Source of the DNA: Chryseobacterium taklimakanense | GTDB taxonomy: Bacteria; Bacteroidota; Bacteroidia; Flavobacteriales; Weeksellaceae | Length of the DNA: 64,000 nucleotides | Direction of reading: 5' to 3' | Assembly (NCBI RefSeq): GCF_900187185.1 | Contig: NZ_LT906465.1 | Span: 1,922,001 to 1,986,000 of the forward strand | In this document: positions 22,232-31,097 of the stretch, in pieces | Layout of the letters: the number at the start of each line of letters is the position of its first letter | How positions within the stretch are numbered: position 1 is the stretch's first letter | The notes under the pieces: model-generated | What the model was told of the DNA's origin: nothing | Database searches by the model: none | What the model saw: only the letters and a program-made list of their open reading frames with translations | Made by a program: the position numbers and the translations under genes

Positions 22232-23530
22232 TTATTTTACCACCTTTTGAATTACGGTATTTTGGATTCCTTTTTTGTCAAGGTCTTTCTGTAGGTCTAT
22301 GGCTTCCTCAAGTGATTTTGCATTTCCGTAGGTGTAGTAGAATACTCCGTTGACCTTCTCGCGGATCAGTTTGTCTTTCAGCGTTTGAACTGCATAAGAA
22401 TTACTGCTCAGTTTGTCTTTCGTAGCAGCAACTTCTATGGTGTAATATCCGCTGCCCAGTTTCTGGTTGGGTACAAAACCGATGGGAACAGCATTTTTGA
22501 ATCCCGCATCTTTTGCTGTTTTCAGGTTATTATCACGAACAGAGGCCAAGTTGGTATTGGCGTAGTAATATTTATACAGATTACCTTCTTTGATCGGAAG
22601 GACGTAATTCAGACCTTTCAGCGCCGGATCTCCGGAGTTGTATTTGCTTGGTGAGCTCATCAGCAAAATCCTGAAATCGTTTTTCAGTGGCTGTTCTGCC
22701 GGCTTTTCGGGTGCCGGGGTTGCGGCTACAGAACCTCCTCTGCGGTCATAAGCTTTTTTATAGCTCATAATTCCGTTGTAGATGCTCTCAGAAATCTCGT
22801 TTTGCCCAATTTCTGATGCAAGATAATGTGCCTCATCATAATTGCTTATAAATCCCATTTCCACCAGAACGGAAGGCATCGCATTCATCCGGAGAACGTG
22901 GAAGTTTTCCTGTTTTACACCACGGGAAAGCCTTTTGTCTTTATTGGCGAACTGGTCTTCTATAAACCCAGCCAGAATAGTGCTGGCCTCACGGTAGCGG
23001 GCCTGCTGAAGCTTCAGCGCAATCAGAGATTCCGGTGAAGTAGGATCGTAAGATGCAAATCTCTGGCGGTCCTGAGCATCGAGATAAATCACCTCGTTCT
23101 CTGCTTTGGCCACGTTCAGGTTGGTGTTATTTTGAGCTACCCCCAGCAAATAGGTTTCTGTTCCGTAAGGGGAGGTTTTTGTATTGGCATTGACGTGGAT
23201 GGATACAAACAAATCGGCTTTGCTTCTGTTAGCCAAATCAGTACGCTCTGTAAGTGATGGATAAACGTCGGTCTTTCTCGTGTATATCACCTTGAAATCT
23301 TTATCTTTTTCCAGCATACGGCCTACTTTTAATGTTACTGAAAGCGTGATGTCTTTCTCGGCAATGTAGCCAATATCGGGATAACTTCTGTTGGAGCCGT
23401 GGTCACTTCCGCCGTGTCCGGCATCGAGTACAATAGTAAATTTTTTCTGGGCGCCCCCAAAAATAAAAAGGAGCAAGAACGCAAGGGTAAAATATTTGGT
23501 GAAAGTTGGAGTTTTAATATCAGTATTCAT
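22232..23530 (-). CDS. N-acetylmuramoyl-L-alanine amidase with C-terminal SPOR-like region
   Basis: 432 aa. A signal peptide or anchor (FTLAFLLLFIFGGAQ) is followed by an Amidase_3 domain with the zinc ligands in LDAGHGGSD (His39), a Glu in AEKDITL (Glu58) and SIHVNA (His112), and the catalytic Glu in SVLVEMGFISN. The C-terminal third (from about residue 280) has two SPOR-like repeats (YYTIEVAATK, GVFYYTYGNAKSLEEA). It cleaves the amide between MurNAc and the stem peptide during cell separation; SPOR-like regions target septal denuded glycan. It is divergently transcribed from lptD with starts only 24 bp apart. Confidence 0.92.
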   Translation of the reverse strand: MNTDIKTPTFTKYFTLAFLLLFIFGGAQKKFTIVLDAGHGGSDHGSNRSYPDIGYIAEKDITLSVTLKVGRMLEKDKDFKVIYTRKTDVYPSLTERTDLANRSKADLFVSIHVNANTKTSPYGTETYLLGVAQNNTNLNVAKAENEVIYLDAQDRQRFASYDPTSPESLIALKLQQARYREASTILAGFIEDQFANKDKRLSRGVKQENFHVLRMNAMPSVLVEMGFISNYDEAHYLASEIGQNEISESIYNGIMSYKKAYDRRGGSVAATPAPEKPAEQPLKNDFRILLMSSPSKYNSGDPALKGLNYVLPIKEGNLYKYYYANTNLASVRDNNLKTAKDAGFKNAVPIGFVPNQKLGSGYYTIEVAATKDKLSSNSYAVQTLKDKLIREKVNGVFYYTYGNAKSLEEAIDLQKDLDKKGIQNTVIQKVVK

Positions 23531-23548
23531 TATTTAAGTAAAAATAAT

Positions 23549-23556
23549 TAATTTTG
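23549..23556 (+). promoter_or_regulatory. Possible -7 element (TAATTTTG) for lptD, overlapping its annotated TTG start
   Basis: Matches TANNTTTG. If this is the real -7 box, transcription begins downstream of the TTG codon at 23554-23556, and translation would need a later, non-ATG start. Confidence 0.35.
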
Positions 23557-26175
23557 AGCCCATTATTAATTAATATAAAGCGAATCAAAATCGGCTTCAA
23601 AAATATATTACAAATTTTAATTATCCTAATTTTTAACAATTTTTTAGCAATATTAAATGCTCAAAATTTGCCTAAAAATGAGAGGGTTACCACATCTGTT
23701 TCCCAAAAGGATACCGTAATTGCAGCCAACGAGCAACTCCGGGATATCGTAGAATTTACATCAGATTTTCAGCGGACAGATCCGCCAAAGAAGATGACTT
23801 ACCTCAATAAAAATGCGGTAGTCACTTACCAGGATATGAAAATCATGGCAGATTACATCTCAATCGACTGGAGTACCGGTAAGGTATTCGCCCGCGGAAA
23901 GCAGGATGAAAAGGGAAGGGTTACAGAACCCGTAATTACAGAACAGGCCGGCAAAAAGTACGAAACAGATTATTTCGACTTTAATTATAAAACCAAACAG
24001 GCGATCGCCTACAATGCCAGAACAGAGGAAAGCGAAGGCGTAATCGTGGCTGAGAAAACAAAGAAAGTGAATGACTCGGTGTTCTTTATGCGCCGGGGTA
24101 AGTACACCACCGATGAGTACTTTATCAAGAAAAAAGATACCATTGCGGATTACTATCTGCTCGCTCCAAATATCAAACTTATTAAAGGGAAAAATAAGTC
24201 GCAGGTAATCACCGGCCCTGTTCAGATGTACATTGAGCGTGTTCCTACACCTTTGGCGCTTCCTTTCGGGATCTTGCCTTTTTCTGATAAAAGGACTGCG
24301 GGGATCCTTATTCCGAGCTTTGGGGAAAAGCAGGATGTCGGATTTTTTCTGAATGGTTTGGGATATTATCAGCCTATCGGTGAACATTTTGACGTGAAGG
24401 TTTTGATTGATTTCTTTACCAAAGGAAGCTGGAACATCCGACCGGAAGTCAATTACAAGAAGAATTACCGGTATAACGGTAATTTTAATTCAGAAGTCGG
24501 AACGACGGTTCGGGGAATCAAAGGCCTGGATGATTACAGCAAATCTTCAACCTACCGCATCGGCTGGCGGCATCAGCAGGACTCAAAAGCAAATCCGTAT
24601 TTCAATTTTTCAGCATCCGTGGATATCGTGAGCAATAAGTTTTACAACAACACGATCAACAACAACCATATCTTTAACCAGAGGGTTCTGAATACACAGC
24701 AGAACTCTACCATCAGTGCTACAAAACGTTTCCTTACATTACCTGTAACGATTACAGGAGCAGCCTCCTATTCGCAGAATTTTGCGGATAATACCGTAAA
24801 TCTTCGTTTACCACAGATGAACGTCGCCATTAATCAGTTTTATCTTTTCAAACCAAGAAACGGCGGCATCAGGGAAGGCTTGCTTGAGAACATCACCGTT
24901 AACACCGGTCTTAATTTCTCAAATTTTGTAAGTAATGTGAAGGAGCGCGATATGTTTAAGGCCCAAATGTGGGACAATCTGCAAACCGGCTTACAAAACA
25001 ATATTTCTCTCGGTACCAATACAACTTTAGCAAAATATTTCACTTTTTCCGTCTCGGCGCAGGCCAATAATGTTTTAACGACTAAGACTTTGACCAGGAA
25101 TTATAATCCCGTAACGAACGAGGTGGAAAATGTTTACAATAAAAAAATAGCAGGATTTTCAACCTTTTCTACCAATGCGAGCCTGCAAACGACACTTTAC
25201 GGAATGCTCAATTTCCGGAAAGGCGCACTGATTGAACGGGTTCGCCACATGGTGACGCCAAGCATTGGTTTTACCTATCAGCCCGATTTCGGAGAATCGA
25301 AATGGGGTTATTTCAGAAATTATTACGATGCCAATGGGCAGCTGACGCCATATTCCATATTCGACGGCGGCATTTTCGGTGCCCCAAGTGCCGGAATGGT
25401 TGGAGCGCTCACTTACAGCATCGGCAATAATATCGAGATGAAAGTCCGCTCAAAGCAGGACTCCACGGGAATTAAAAAAGTAAAACTTTTCGAAAGTCTC
25501 AATATTGCCGGTGGTTATAACTTCGCAGCCAAAGACCACAAATGGTCAATGATCAGCGTGAATGGCCAAACCTCGTTACTGGACGGTAAGGTGAGTTTAA
25601 ATTCCAGTTTGGTCATCGATCCGTATGAGACGGTTTACAATGAGTTGGGTGTGGGAACAAGAACTGAAAATTTCGGAAAATTCAATCTTCAGGGATTCAA
25701 TGTGCAGTTTGCCGTGCCTTTAAGCGATGCGCTGTTCAATAAAGATAAAAAGAAACCGGAAGAGCTTTACAACACCCGGGGTGAGATCCGAAATGAGAAT
25801 TATTATTTTGATAATTATAACTATGCACATTTCTCACAACCGTGGTCGCTCAATCTTAATGCCAATTATGCCTATACAAAAGGGATGACGAGATTCGGGA
25901 ACAAAGTTGCATCTGTAGGAATCGACGGCAGCTTAAAGCTTACACCATTCTGGAATATCAACGGTAGCACGCACTACGATTTCATTACTAAAAAACTGGC
26001 GTACACCAGATTGGGTTTTCATCGGGACCAGAGGAGTTTTATCATAGATTTCAACTGGGTGCCGTTCGGCCAGTACAAGGTGTATGATTTTTATATCGGA
26101 ATCAAGGCGAATATCCTGCGCGATGCGATTAAATATAAGGACCGAAGCTTCACTGATCCGGGTGCAAAATTCTAA
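23554..26175 (+). CDS. lptD: LPS-assembly protein LptD (Bacteroidota type)
   Basis: Up to 873 aa. The start is uncertain: there is no ATG or GTG before the mature protein. TTG at 23554 gives a plausible long signal peptide (KNILQILIILIFNNFLAILNAQ). An OstA-like periplasmic beta-taco region (about 70-210: MTYLNKNAVVTYQDMKIMADYISIDWSTG, VFARGKQDEKGR) is followed by a large barrel with LALPFGILPFSDKRTAGILIPSFGE. LptD inserts lipopolysaccharide into the outer leaflet with LptE. The C-terminal barrel is long, as usual in this phylum. ridA follows after 55 bp. Confidence 0.88.
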   Translation: MSPLLINIKRIKIGFKNILQILIILIFNNFLAILNAQNLPKNERVTTSVSQKDTVIAANEQLRDIVEFTSDFQRTDPPKKMTYLNKNAVVTYQDMKIMADYISIDWSTGKVFARGKQDEKGRVTEPVITEQAGKKYETDYFDFNYKTKQAIAYNARTEESEGVIVAEKTKKVNDSVFFMRRGKYTTDEYFIKKKDTIADYYLLAPNIKLIKGKNKSQVITGPVQMYIERVPTPLALPFGILPFSDKRTAGILIPSFGEKQDVGFFLNGLGYYQPIGEHFDVKVLIDFFTKGSWNIRPEVNYKKNYRYNGNFNSEVGTTVRGIKGLDDYSKSSTYRIGWRHQQDSKANPYFNFSASVDIVSNKFYNNTINNNHIFNQRVLNTQQNSTISATKRFLTLPVTITGAASYSQNFADNTVNLRLPQMNVAINQFYLFKPRNGGIREGLLENITVNTGLNFSNFVSNVKERDMFKAQMWDNLQTGLQNNISLGTNTTLAKYFTFSVSAQANNVLTTKTLTRNYNPVTNEVENVYNKKIAGFSTFSTNASLQTTLYGMLNFRKGALIERVRHMVTPSIGFTYQPDFGESKWGYFRNYYDANGQLTPYSIFDGGIFGAPSAGMVGALTYSIGNNIEMKVRSKQDSTGIKKVKLFESLNIAGGYNFAAKDHKWSMISVNGQTSLLDGKVSLNSSLVIDPYETVYNELGVGTRTENFGKFNLQGFNVQFAVPLSDALFNKDKKKPEELYNTRGEIRNENYYFDNYNYAHFSQPWSLNLNANYAYTKGMTRFGNKVASVGIDGSLKLTPFWNINGSTHYDFITKKLAYTRLGFHRDQRSFIIDFNWVPFGQYKVYDFYIGIKANILRDAIKYKDRSFTDPGAKF

Positions 26176-26230
26176 TTTTTAAGATCGTAAACATAGTATT
26201 ATATTTGTTGGATAAAAAAATATCGGTATC

Positions 26231-26611
26231 GTGAAAAAAATTATCTCTACTACCAACGCTCCGGCTGCAATCGGACCTTATGCACAGGCAAATTTTGCAA
26301 ATGGGATCCTTTATATTTCCGGGCAGATTCCTGTGGAACCCTCTACGGGGAAACTTGCTGAAGGCATCGAAAAAGCAACTCATCAGGTTATGAAAAACCT
26401 TGAAGCGATTTTGAGCGAAGCCGGTTTGAGTTTTAAAAATGTAGTGAAGTCAACAATCTTTCTGAAAAATATGGATGATTTTGCGGTAATGAACGATATT
26501 TATGCGTCTTACCTCGATGCCGAAAATTTCCCTGCGCGGGAAACGGTTCAGGTTTCGTGCCTTCCAAAAAATGTTGACATCGAAATTTCTATGATCGCTC
26601 ATCAGTTTTAG
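26231..26611 (+). CDS. ridA: RidA family enamine/imine deaminase
   Basis: 126 aa, start GTG. It has the family blocks AIGPYAQA near the start, YISGQIPVEPSTG, and the C-terminal FPARETVQVSCLPKNVDIEISMIA containing the conserved catalytic Arg. RidA hydrolyses reactive 2-aminoacrylate-type enamines to keto acids, protecting PLP enzymes. Full family length; lies between lptD and a small membrane protein, probably in one transcript. Confidence 0.95.
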   Translation: MKKIISTTNAPAAIGPYAQANFANGILYISGQIPVEPSTGKLAEGIEKATHQVMKNLEAILSEAGLSFKNVVKSTIFLKNMDDFAVMNDIYASYLDAENFPARETVQVSCLPKNVDIEISMIAHQF

Positions 26612-26617
26612 TTATTG

Positions 26618-27067
26618 ATGAATTTTTTAAGGAACACTTTAGGCGTAATTGTGGGTCTGGCTGTAGCCGGGCTTATCATTTCTGTTGGGATCAGGATCAA
26701 TCCGGACTGGATGACTTATGAAAAATTTTCGCCATTTCAGAACTGGGAAAAGTTCCTGTTTTCGATGCGGAATAATACTGCTTTTTGGGTGTTTCTCTTA
26801 TTTCTTTCGGGGATTGGGGCGTCTGTTGGTGGCGTTGCTACTGCGATGATCGTCAAATATGCAAAAGTTGCCTATGCGATTTTAATTGGCTTCATTCTGC
26901 TGTTCTGCGCCATGCTCGACATCATCATTTTCCCTTATCATCCAACGTTTTATAAAATCAGTATTTTCCTTACGTTTTTTCCTTTTGCCTGGCTTGGCGG
27001 TAAAATTACTGAAGTAATTTATGAAAGAAACCGGAAACGGAAAATCGCAGAGAAAATAAACAAATAA
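26618..27067 (+). CDS. Hypothetical membrane protein, four predicted transmembrane segments
   Basis: 149 aa from ATG 26618, 6 bp after ridA. Hydrophobic segments at about residues 5-25, 55-80, 84-105 and 112-130, with a charged C-terminal tail (YERNRKRKIAEKINK) on the cytosolic side. A glycine-rich second segment (GIGASVGGVATAMIV) is notable. No family assigned. Ends before a bidirectional terminator shared with the convergent protease gene. Confidence 0.8.
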   Translation: MNFLRNTLGVIVGLAVAGLIISVGIRINPDWMTYEKFSPFQNWEKFLFSMRNNTAFWVFLLFLSGIGASVGGVATAMIVKYAKVAYAILIGFILLFCAMLDIIIFPYHPTFYKISIFLTFFPFAWLGGKITEVIYERNRKRKIAEKINK

Positions 27068-27149
27068 AAAACAACCTGTCTTAAAACCAAGTAATCTGGG
27101 CTGAGAATGGTCTAAAACGGAAACCTCTCCACCAAGAGCTCGAGAAAAA

Positions 27150-27192
27150 ACACAAAAAAGCCGTTTTCACAGTTGTGAGACGGCTTCTTTAC
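27150..27192. terminator. Bidirectional terminator between convergent genes
   Basis: Hairpin AGCCGT(T)TTCAC-AGTT-GTGAGACGGCT (27160-27186). It is followed by T-rich DNA on the plus strand and by CTTTTTTGTGTTTTTTC on the minus strand. It serves the membrane-protein gene and the Deg protease gene. Confidence 0.8.
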
Positions 27193-27212
27193 TTTTTTAT
27201 AAATTAAATATT

Positions 27213-28727
27213 TTAGTTTGGCATTCTGAAGCCTTGTGTATAAATTCTTCCGTACTCATCCACATACTTGATTTGTACGTTTCCATTGAATCCGTTCAGG
27301 ATTTTTTCTACATCTTTCTGTGAATTTACAGGCTTGCCGTTTATTTCCATAATGATGTAATTGTCTACGATGCCGATTTTAGAAAGTTCGCCACCATCAA
27401 TGACGTTCCTCGCTAACACGCCGCTGTTCAGCCCGTATCTAGTTTTGAAATTTTCGCTTAGTGGCTGAAACTCTCCACCAATTTTTTCGCTCACGGTCAG
27501 GTCGGCTCTTGTTCTCGCAGAAATACCACCTTTCTGGTCTTTCAGTACAACTCTTACAGTCTTCTCGGCCCCGTTTCTTAAAAAAGTCACGTTCACAGCG
27601 TCACCAGGCCTTTTACTGCCGATCGCCAGTGAAAGATCTGCAAAATCCGTAATCGGAGTACTGTCTATTTTTGTGATGATATCACCCTTTCTTAAGCCTG
27701 CATCTTCGGAACCGCTGTTTGCAGTTACTTCGCGGATATACATGCCGTTGCCCGGCTTAAGGTTGGTTTTAAACTCTCTGTTATATAGTGCCACTTGCTG
27801 GTCATCTGAAAGGTCAAGCGTTCCTACTCCGAGGAAACCTCTCTGTACAAGTCCGAATTTCTTGATGTCCTCAACAATTTTTCTTGCTAAATTAGAAGGC
27901 ACTGCAAAGCCATAACCGGAGTAATATCCTGTTGGTGAGGCAATGGCAGAGTTAATTCCGATTAAATCGCCATTGGTGTTTACCAAAGCACCACCGGAGT
28001 TACCCATATTAATCGCCGCATCGGTTTGGAGGAAGCTTTCAATTGGATTTGTGGCTTCGCCTTTGCTGCCAAGGATTCCAATTCCTCTGCCTTTTGCAGA
28101 TATAATACCTGCCGTCGCCGTTGAATTAAGACCCAACGGATTTCCTACTGCTAGAACCCATTGCCCAACTTCCACTAAATCTGAATTGGCGAAATTAAGG
28201 TAAGGTAGCCCTTTTTCTTCAATTTTTAAAAGTGAAATGTCTGTGTTTGGGTCTGTACCAACCAAAGTTGCGATGTAAGACTTTCTGTTGTTCAGCACGA
28301 CTTCAAGTTTGCTCGCTCCAGCAACAACGTGGTTATTTGAAATAATATATCCATCCGGAGAAATAATGACACCGGAACCCATTCCTGAAGGCATGTTGTC
28401 AGGCTTTTGCTGCTGGCGTTGTCTGCCCGGCTGCCCGAAGAAGTACTCGAAAATATCCTGCTCGCTTGATCTTCCAGCGCTGCGGTTCGAATAATTTTTA
28501 ATGGTCACTACTGCAGGAACCGTCATTTTTGCGGCCTTAGTAAAATCTTCACCGAGCCCGGACATATTCATTCCGGCAAATTTGGTGTCATTGGCTTTTG
28601 TAAAGTAGGAATAATCCTGAGTGTTGGCGTTATTGCGCTCAGAGAATTTAATCCCTCCAAAAACTGTGGCGCCTGAAATCACGCCAACCATTGCGTAAGG
28701 TAAAAGTTTTTTCAATTCATTCTTCAT
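27213..28727 (-). CDS. HtrA/Deg-family periplasmic serine protease (Do-like)
   Basis: 504 aa. An N-terminal signal/anchor (LLPYAMVGVISGATVFGGI) precedes a trypsin-like domain with His133 (ISNNHVVAG), Asp163 (NTDISLLKI) and Ser244 (MGNSGGALV). Two PDZ domains follow, with carboxylate-loop-like RGFLGVGTLDLSD (about 307-319) and a second near the C-terminus. A QR-rich LA-like loop (GRQRQQQKPDN) lies before the His. It degrades or refolds damaged envelope proteins. Its -7 box is at 28784-28791 on the minus strand. Confidence 0.95.
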   Translation of the reverse strand: MKNELKKLLPYAMVGVISGATVFGGIKFSERNNANTQDYSYFTKANDTKFAGMNMSGLGEDFTKAAKMTVPAVVTIKNYSNRSAGRSSEQDIFEYFFGQPGRQRQQQKPDNMPSGMGSGVIISPDGYIISNNHVVAGASKLEVVLNNRKSYIATLVGTDPNTDISLLKIEEKGLPYLNFANSDLVEVGQWVLAVGNPLGLNSTATAGIISAKGRGIGILGSKGEATNPIESFLQTDAAINMGNSGGALVNTNGDLIGINSAIASPTGYYSGYGFAVPSNLARKIVEDIKKFGLVQRGFLGVGTLDLSDDQQVALYNREFKTNLKPGNGMYIREVTANSGSEDAGLRKGDIITKIDSTPITDFADLSLAIGSKRPGDAVNVTFLRNGAEKTVRVVLKDQKGGISARTRADLTVSEKIGGEFQPLSENFKTRYGLNSGVLARNVIDGGELSKIGIVDNYIIMEINGKPVNSQKDVEKILNGFNGNVQIKYVDEYGRIYTQGFRMPN

Positions 28728-28783
28728 TTTATAATCTCTTTTTTTCTTTTTTTTACTAAACAGTTATTTGATATTTGGGTAAA

Positions 28784-28791
28784 CAAATTTA
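28784..28791 (-). promoter_or_regulatory. Putative -7 element (TAAATTTG) for the Deg protease gene
   Basis: Minus-strand TANNTTTG match 56 bp before the start at 28727; no TTG at N19. Confidence 0.4.
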
Positions 28792-28978
28792 ATGCTAAAT
28801 AAGTGTTATATAAAATGCAACTGTTTCATTTTTAACTATAATTTAACAAGAATCGTACTAATTTAGAAGTTTTTATAATAAACAACGCAAAAATCTTTAG
28901 TTTTAAGCAGAATCTCCCTGTCAATATGGCTGATAGCGGTGCGATAAAAAGTCCAATTATTCAGAATTTTAAAAAGCC

Positions 28979-28986
28979 TATCTTTG
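28979..28986 (+). promoter_or_regulatory. Putative -7 element (TATCTTTG) for the U32 gene
   Basis: TANNTTTG match 21 bp before ATG 29008. It overlaps an upstream TTG that would otherwise lengthen the frame, so it favours the ATG. Confidence 0.5.
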
Positions 28987-29007
28987 CAAAAATTTTCAAG
29001 AATAAAA

Positions 29008-30252
29008 ATGACGCAAAGCGGAAAAATAGAATTAATGGCTCCTGCAGGTGATTTCACTGCGTTGCAGGCGGCTCTGGATAATGGTGCTGATTCGGTTTAT
29101 TTCGGTGTGGAGCAGCTTAATATGAGGGCCCGCGCCTCCATGAATTTCACCATTGATGACCTTCCTGAAATTTCCAGGAGATGTAAAGAAAAAGGAGTAC
29201 GGACTTATCTTACCCTAAACACTATTATTTATGACCATGACCTTTCGATCATAAAAACACTTCTGGATAAAGCAAAAGCAGCGGATCTGACGGCGGTAAT
29301 CGCTATGGATCAGGCGGTGATTGCCTACGCGAGGCAGATCGGGATGGAGGTTCATATCTCCACGCAGATCAATATTACCAATATCGAAACCGTAAAATTT
29401 TACGCGATGTTCGCCGATACGATGGTGATGAGCCGCGAGCTTTCCATATCGCAGATCAAAAAAATCTGCGACCAGATTGATCGCGAACAGATCAAAGGCC
29501 CAAGCGGAAATTTGGTTGAGATTGAAATCTTCGGTCACGGCGCACTGTGTATGGCGGTTTCCGGGAAGTGTTATCTCAGTCTGCATTCTCATAATTCCTC
29601 TGCTAACCGGGGTGCGTGCAAGCAGAACTGCAGAAAGAAATATACCGTGATCGATCAGGAATCCGGTTTTGAAATCGAGCTGGACAATGAATATATGATG
29701 TCGCCGAAAGATCTGTGCACCATCGGATTTTTAGATGAAATTGTGGATGCAGGCGTAAAAGTCCTGAAAGTGGAAGGCAGGGGAAGAGCGCCGGAGTATG
29801 TGGCCACCGTAACCAAATGCTATCGGGAAGCAATTGATTCCATTGCAGAAGGAACATTTTCTCAGGAAAAAGTTGATGAATGGATGAAGCAGTTGGAAAC
29901 CGTTTATAACAGAGGTTTCTGGAGCGGCTATTATCTTGGGCAGGAACTGGGTGAATGGTCACCAAATCCGGGTTCAAACGCGACCCAGAAGAAAATTTAT
30001 ATCGGAAAAGGAAGGCATTTTTACCCAAAATCCAATATTGCAGAATTCCTGATTGAAGCCTATGACCTAAATGTGGGAGATAAAGTCCTGATTCAGGGAC
30101 CTACAACCGGTTCACAGGAAATGGAAGTTGCAGAACTGATGGTGGATGGAAAAGGAATGACCGAAAAAGCTTCAAAGGCTGATGTTATCACCTTTAAAAC
30201 ACAATTCAGAGTGAGACCTTCGGATAAACTGTACAAAATCGTGCAGGCATAA
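29008..30252 (+). CDS. Peptidase U32-family protein (TrhP/YegQ-like tRNA hydroxylation protein)
   Basis: 414 aa from ATG 29008 (TQSGKIELMAPAGDF). The frame extends to a TTG at 28984 that lies inside the -7 box. It carries the U32 signature: EIEIFGHGALCMAVSGKCYLS, then SSANRGACKQNCRKKY with conserved cysteines, and the C-terminal EYVATVTKCYREAID. Despite the peptidase name, the E. coli relative (YegQ/TrhP) hydroxylates uridine-34 of tRNAs using prephenate. That role is a family inference. A ferredoxin gene follows after 36 bp, which could supply an iron-sulfur partner. Confidence 0.88.
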   Translation: MTQSGKIELMAPAGDFTALQAALDNGADSVYFGVEQLNMRARASMNFTIDDLPEISRRCKEKGVRTYLTLNTIIYDHDLSIIKTLLDKAKAADLTAVIAMDQAVIAYARQIGMEVHISTQINITNIETVKFYAMFADTMVMSRELSISQIKKICDQIDREQIKGPSGNLVEIEIFGHGALCMAVSGKCYLSLHSHNSSANRGACKQNCRKKYTVIDQESGFEIELDNEYMMSPKDLCTIGFLDEIVDAGVKVLKVEGRGRAPEYVATVTKCYREAIDSIAEGTFSQEKVDEWMKQLETVYNRGFWSGYYLGQELGEWSPNPGSNATQKKIYIGKGRHFYPKSNIAEFLIEAYDLNVGDKVLIQGPTTGSQEMEVAELMVDGKGMTEKASKADVITFKTQFRVRPSDKLYKIVQA

Positions 30253-30288
30253 AGCAATGGTGACTTAAATTTCGAATCTCGAATTTAT

Positions 30289-30519
30289 ATGGTTATTATC
30301 ACATTACAGCGCGACAAATGCATCGGCTGCAACTATTGTGCAGAATTTGCGCCCGAGTATTTCCGGATGTCAAAGAAAGACGGGAAATCCGTATTATTGA
30401 AATCTACCGACAAGAAAGGGTTTTTCACTTTGAAAACACCGCTTCCTGATGCATTTGAACCTTGTGAGAAAGCTGCGAAAGCGTGCCCGGTGAAGATTAT
30501 TTCAGTAAAAGAAATTTAA
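30289..30519 (+). CDS. Ferredoxin, single [4Fe-4S] cluster type
   Basis: 76 aa. The cysteine set is CIGCNYC near residues 10-16 plus a distal ACPVKI, giving three plus one ligands as in monocluster [4Fe-4S] ferredoxins; the fourth Cys of a second cluster is absent. The protein is a small electron carrier. It sits between the U32 gene and the cyclo-ligase gene (5-bp gap), in one probable operon. Confidence 0.9.
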   Translation: MVIITLQRDKCIGCNYCAEFAPEYFRMSKKDGKSVLLKSTDKKGFFTLKTPLPDAFEPCEKAAKACPVKIISVKEI

Positions 30520-30524
30520 AAAGG

Positions 30525-31097
30525 ATGACCAAAAAAGAAATCAGAAAAAAATATCTTGAAATGAGAAAAACCTTGTCAGATGATGAGGTTTTGTCTTTCT
30601 CTGAAAAGATTTTTAGAAATTTTGTCGATAACTTTGAAATTGAACCACTTCAGAAAATTCATATATTCATTTCCATTGCAAAGTTCAAGGAGGTACAGAC
30701 CGAATTGTTTATCTTGCATTTTCTGAAGAATGGTATTCAGATTTACCTTCCGAAAATAGTTAATGATGAAATTATTGCTGTGGCATTCGACGAAAATACA
30801 GAAATGGAGGTAAATTCCTGGGGAATTGCTGAAACTGTGCCGGATGAAGACGCCGGTGTGACAGATTTTGATTACATCATTACACCGCTGCTCTACTGTG
30901 ATCCCCACGGAAACAGGGTTGGGTTTGGCAAAGGCTATTATGACGGCTTTTTTGCGAAAATCAGCGGGAAATGTAAAAAAGTAGGTGTTGGCTTTTACTC
31001 ACCAAATGAAGTTGTAGAAGATCTGAATCCGCATGACATCCCGCTGGATTATCTTGTAACACCGGTGGAAGTGCTGTCGTTCAACGGTTTGTTGTAA
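30525..31097 (+). CDS. 5-formyltetrahydrofolate cyclo-ligase
   Basis: 190 aa from ATG 30525; the frame extends to 30483 inside the ferredoxin gene. MTKKEIRKKYLEMRKTL is the usual start. Motifs: DYIITPLLYCDPHGNRVGFGKGYYDGF, which includes the folate/ATP-binding GFGKGYYD loop, and KVGVGF near the end. It converts 5-formyl-THF to 5,10-methenyl-THF with ATP. Its 3' end overlaps the convergent lipoprotein gene by 49 bp. Confidence 0.95.
   Translation: MTKKEIRKKYLEMRKTLSDDEVLSFSEKIFRNFVDNFEIEPLQKIHIFISIAKFKEVQTELFILHFLKNGIQIYLPKIVNDEIIAVAFDENTEMEVNSWGIAETVPDEDAGVTDFDYIITPLLYCDPHGNRVGFGKGYYDGFFAKISGKCKKVGVGFYSPNEVVEDLNPHDIPLDYLVTPVEVLSFNGLL

Noticed and set aside
23860-24387. 175-codon minus-strand frame inside lptD
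   Set aside because: Shadow frame opposite a well-supported LptD coding region.
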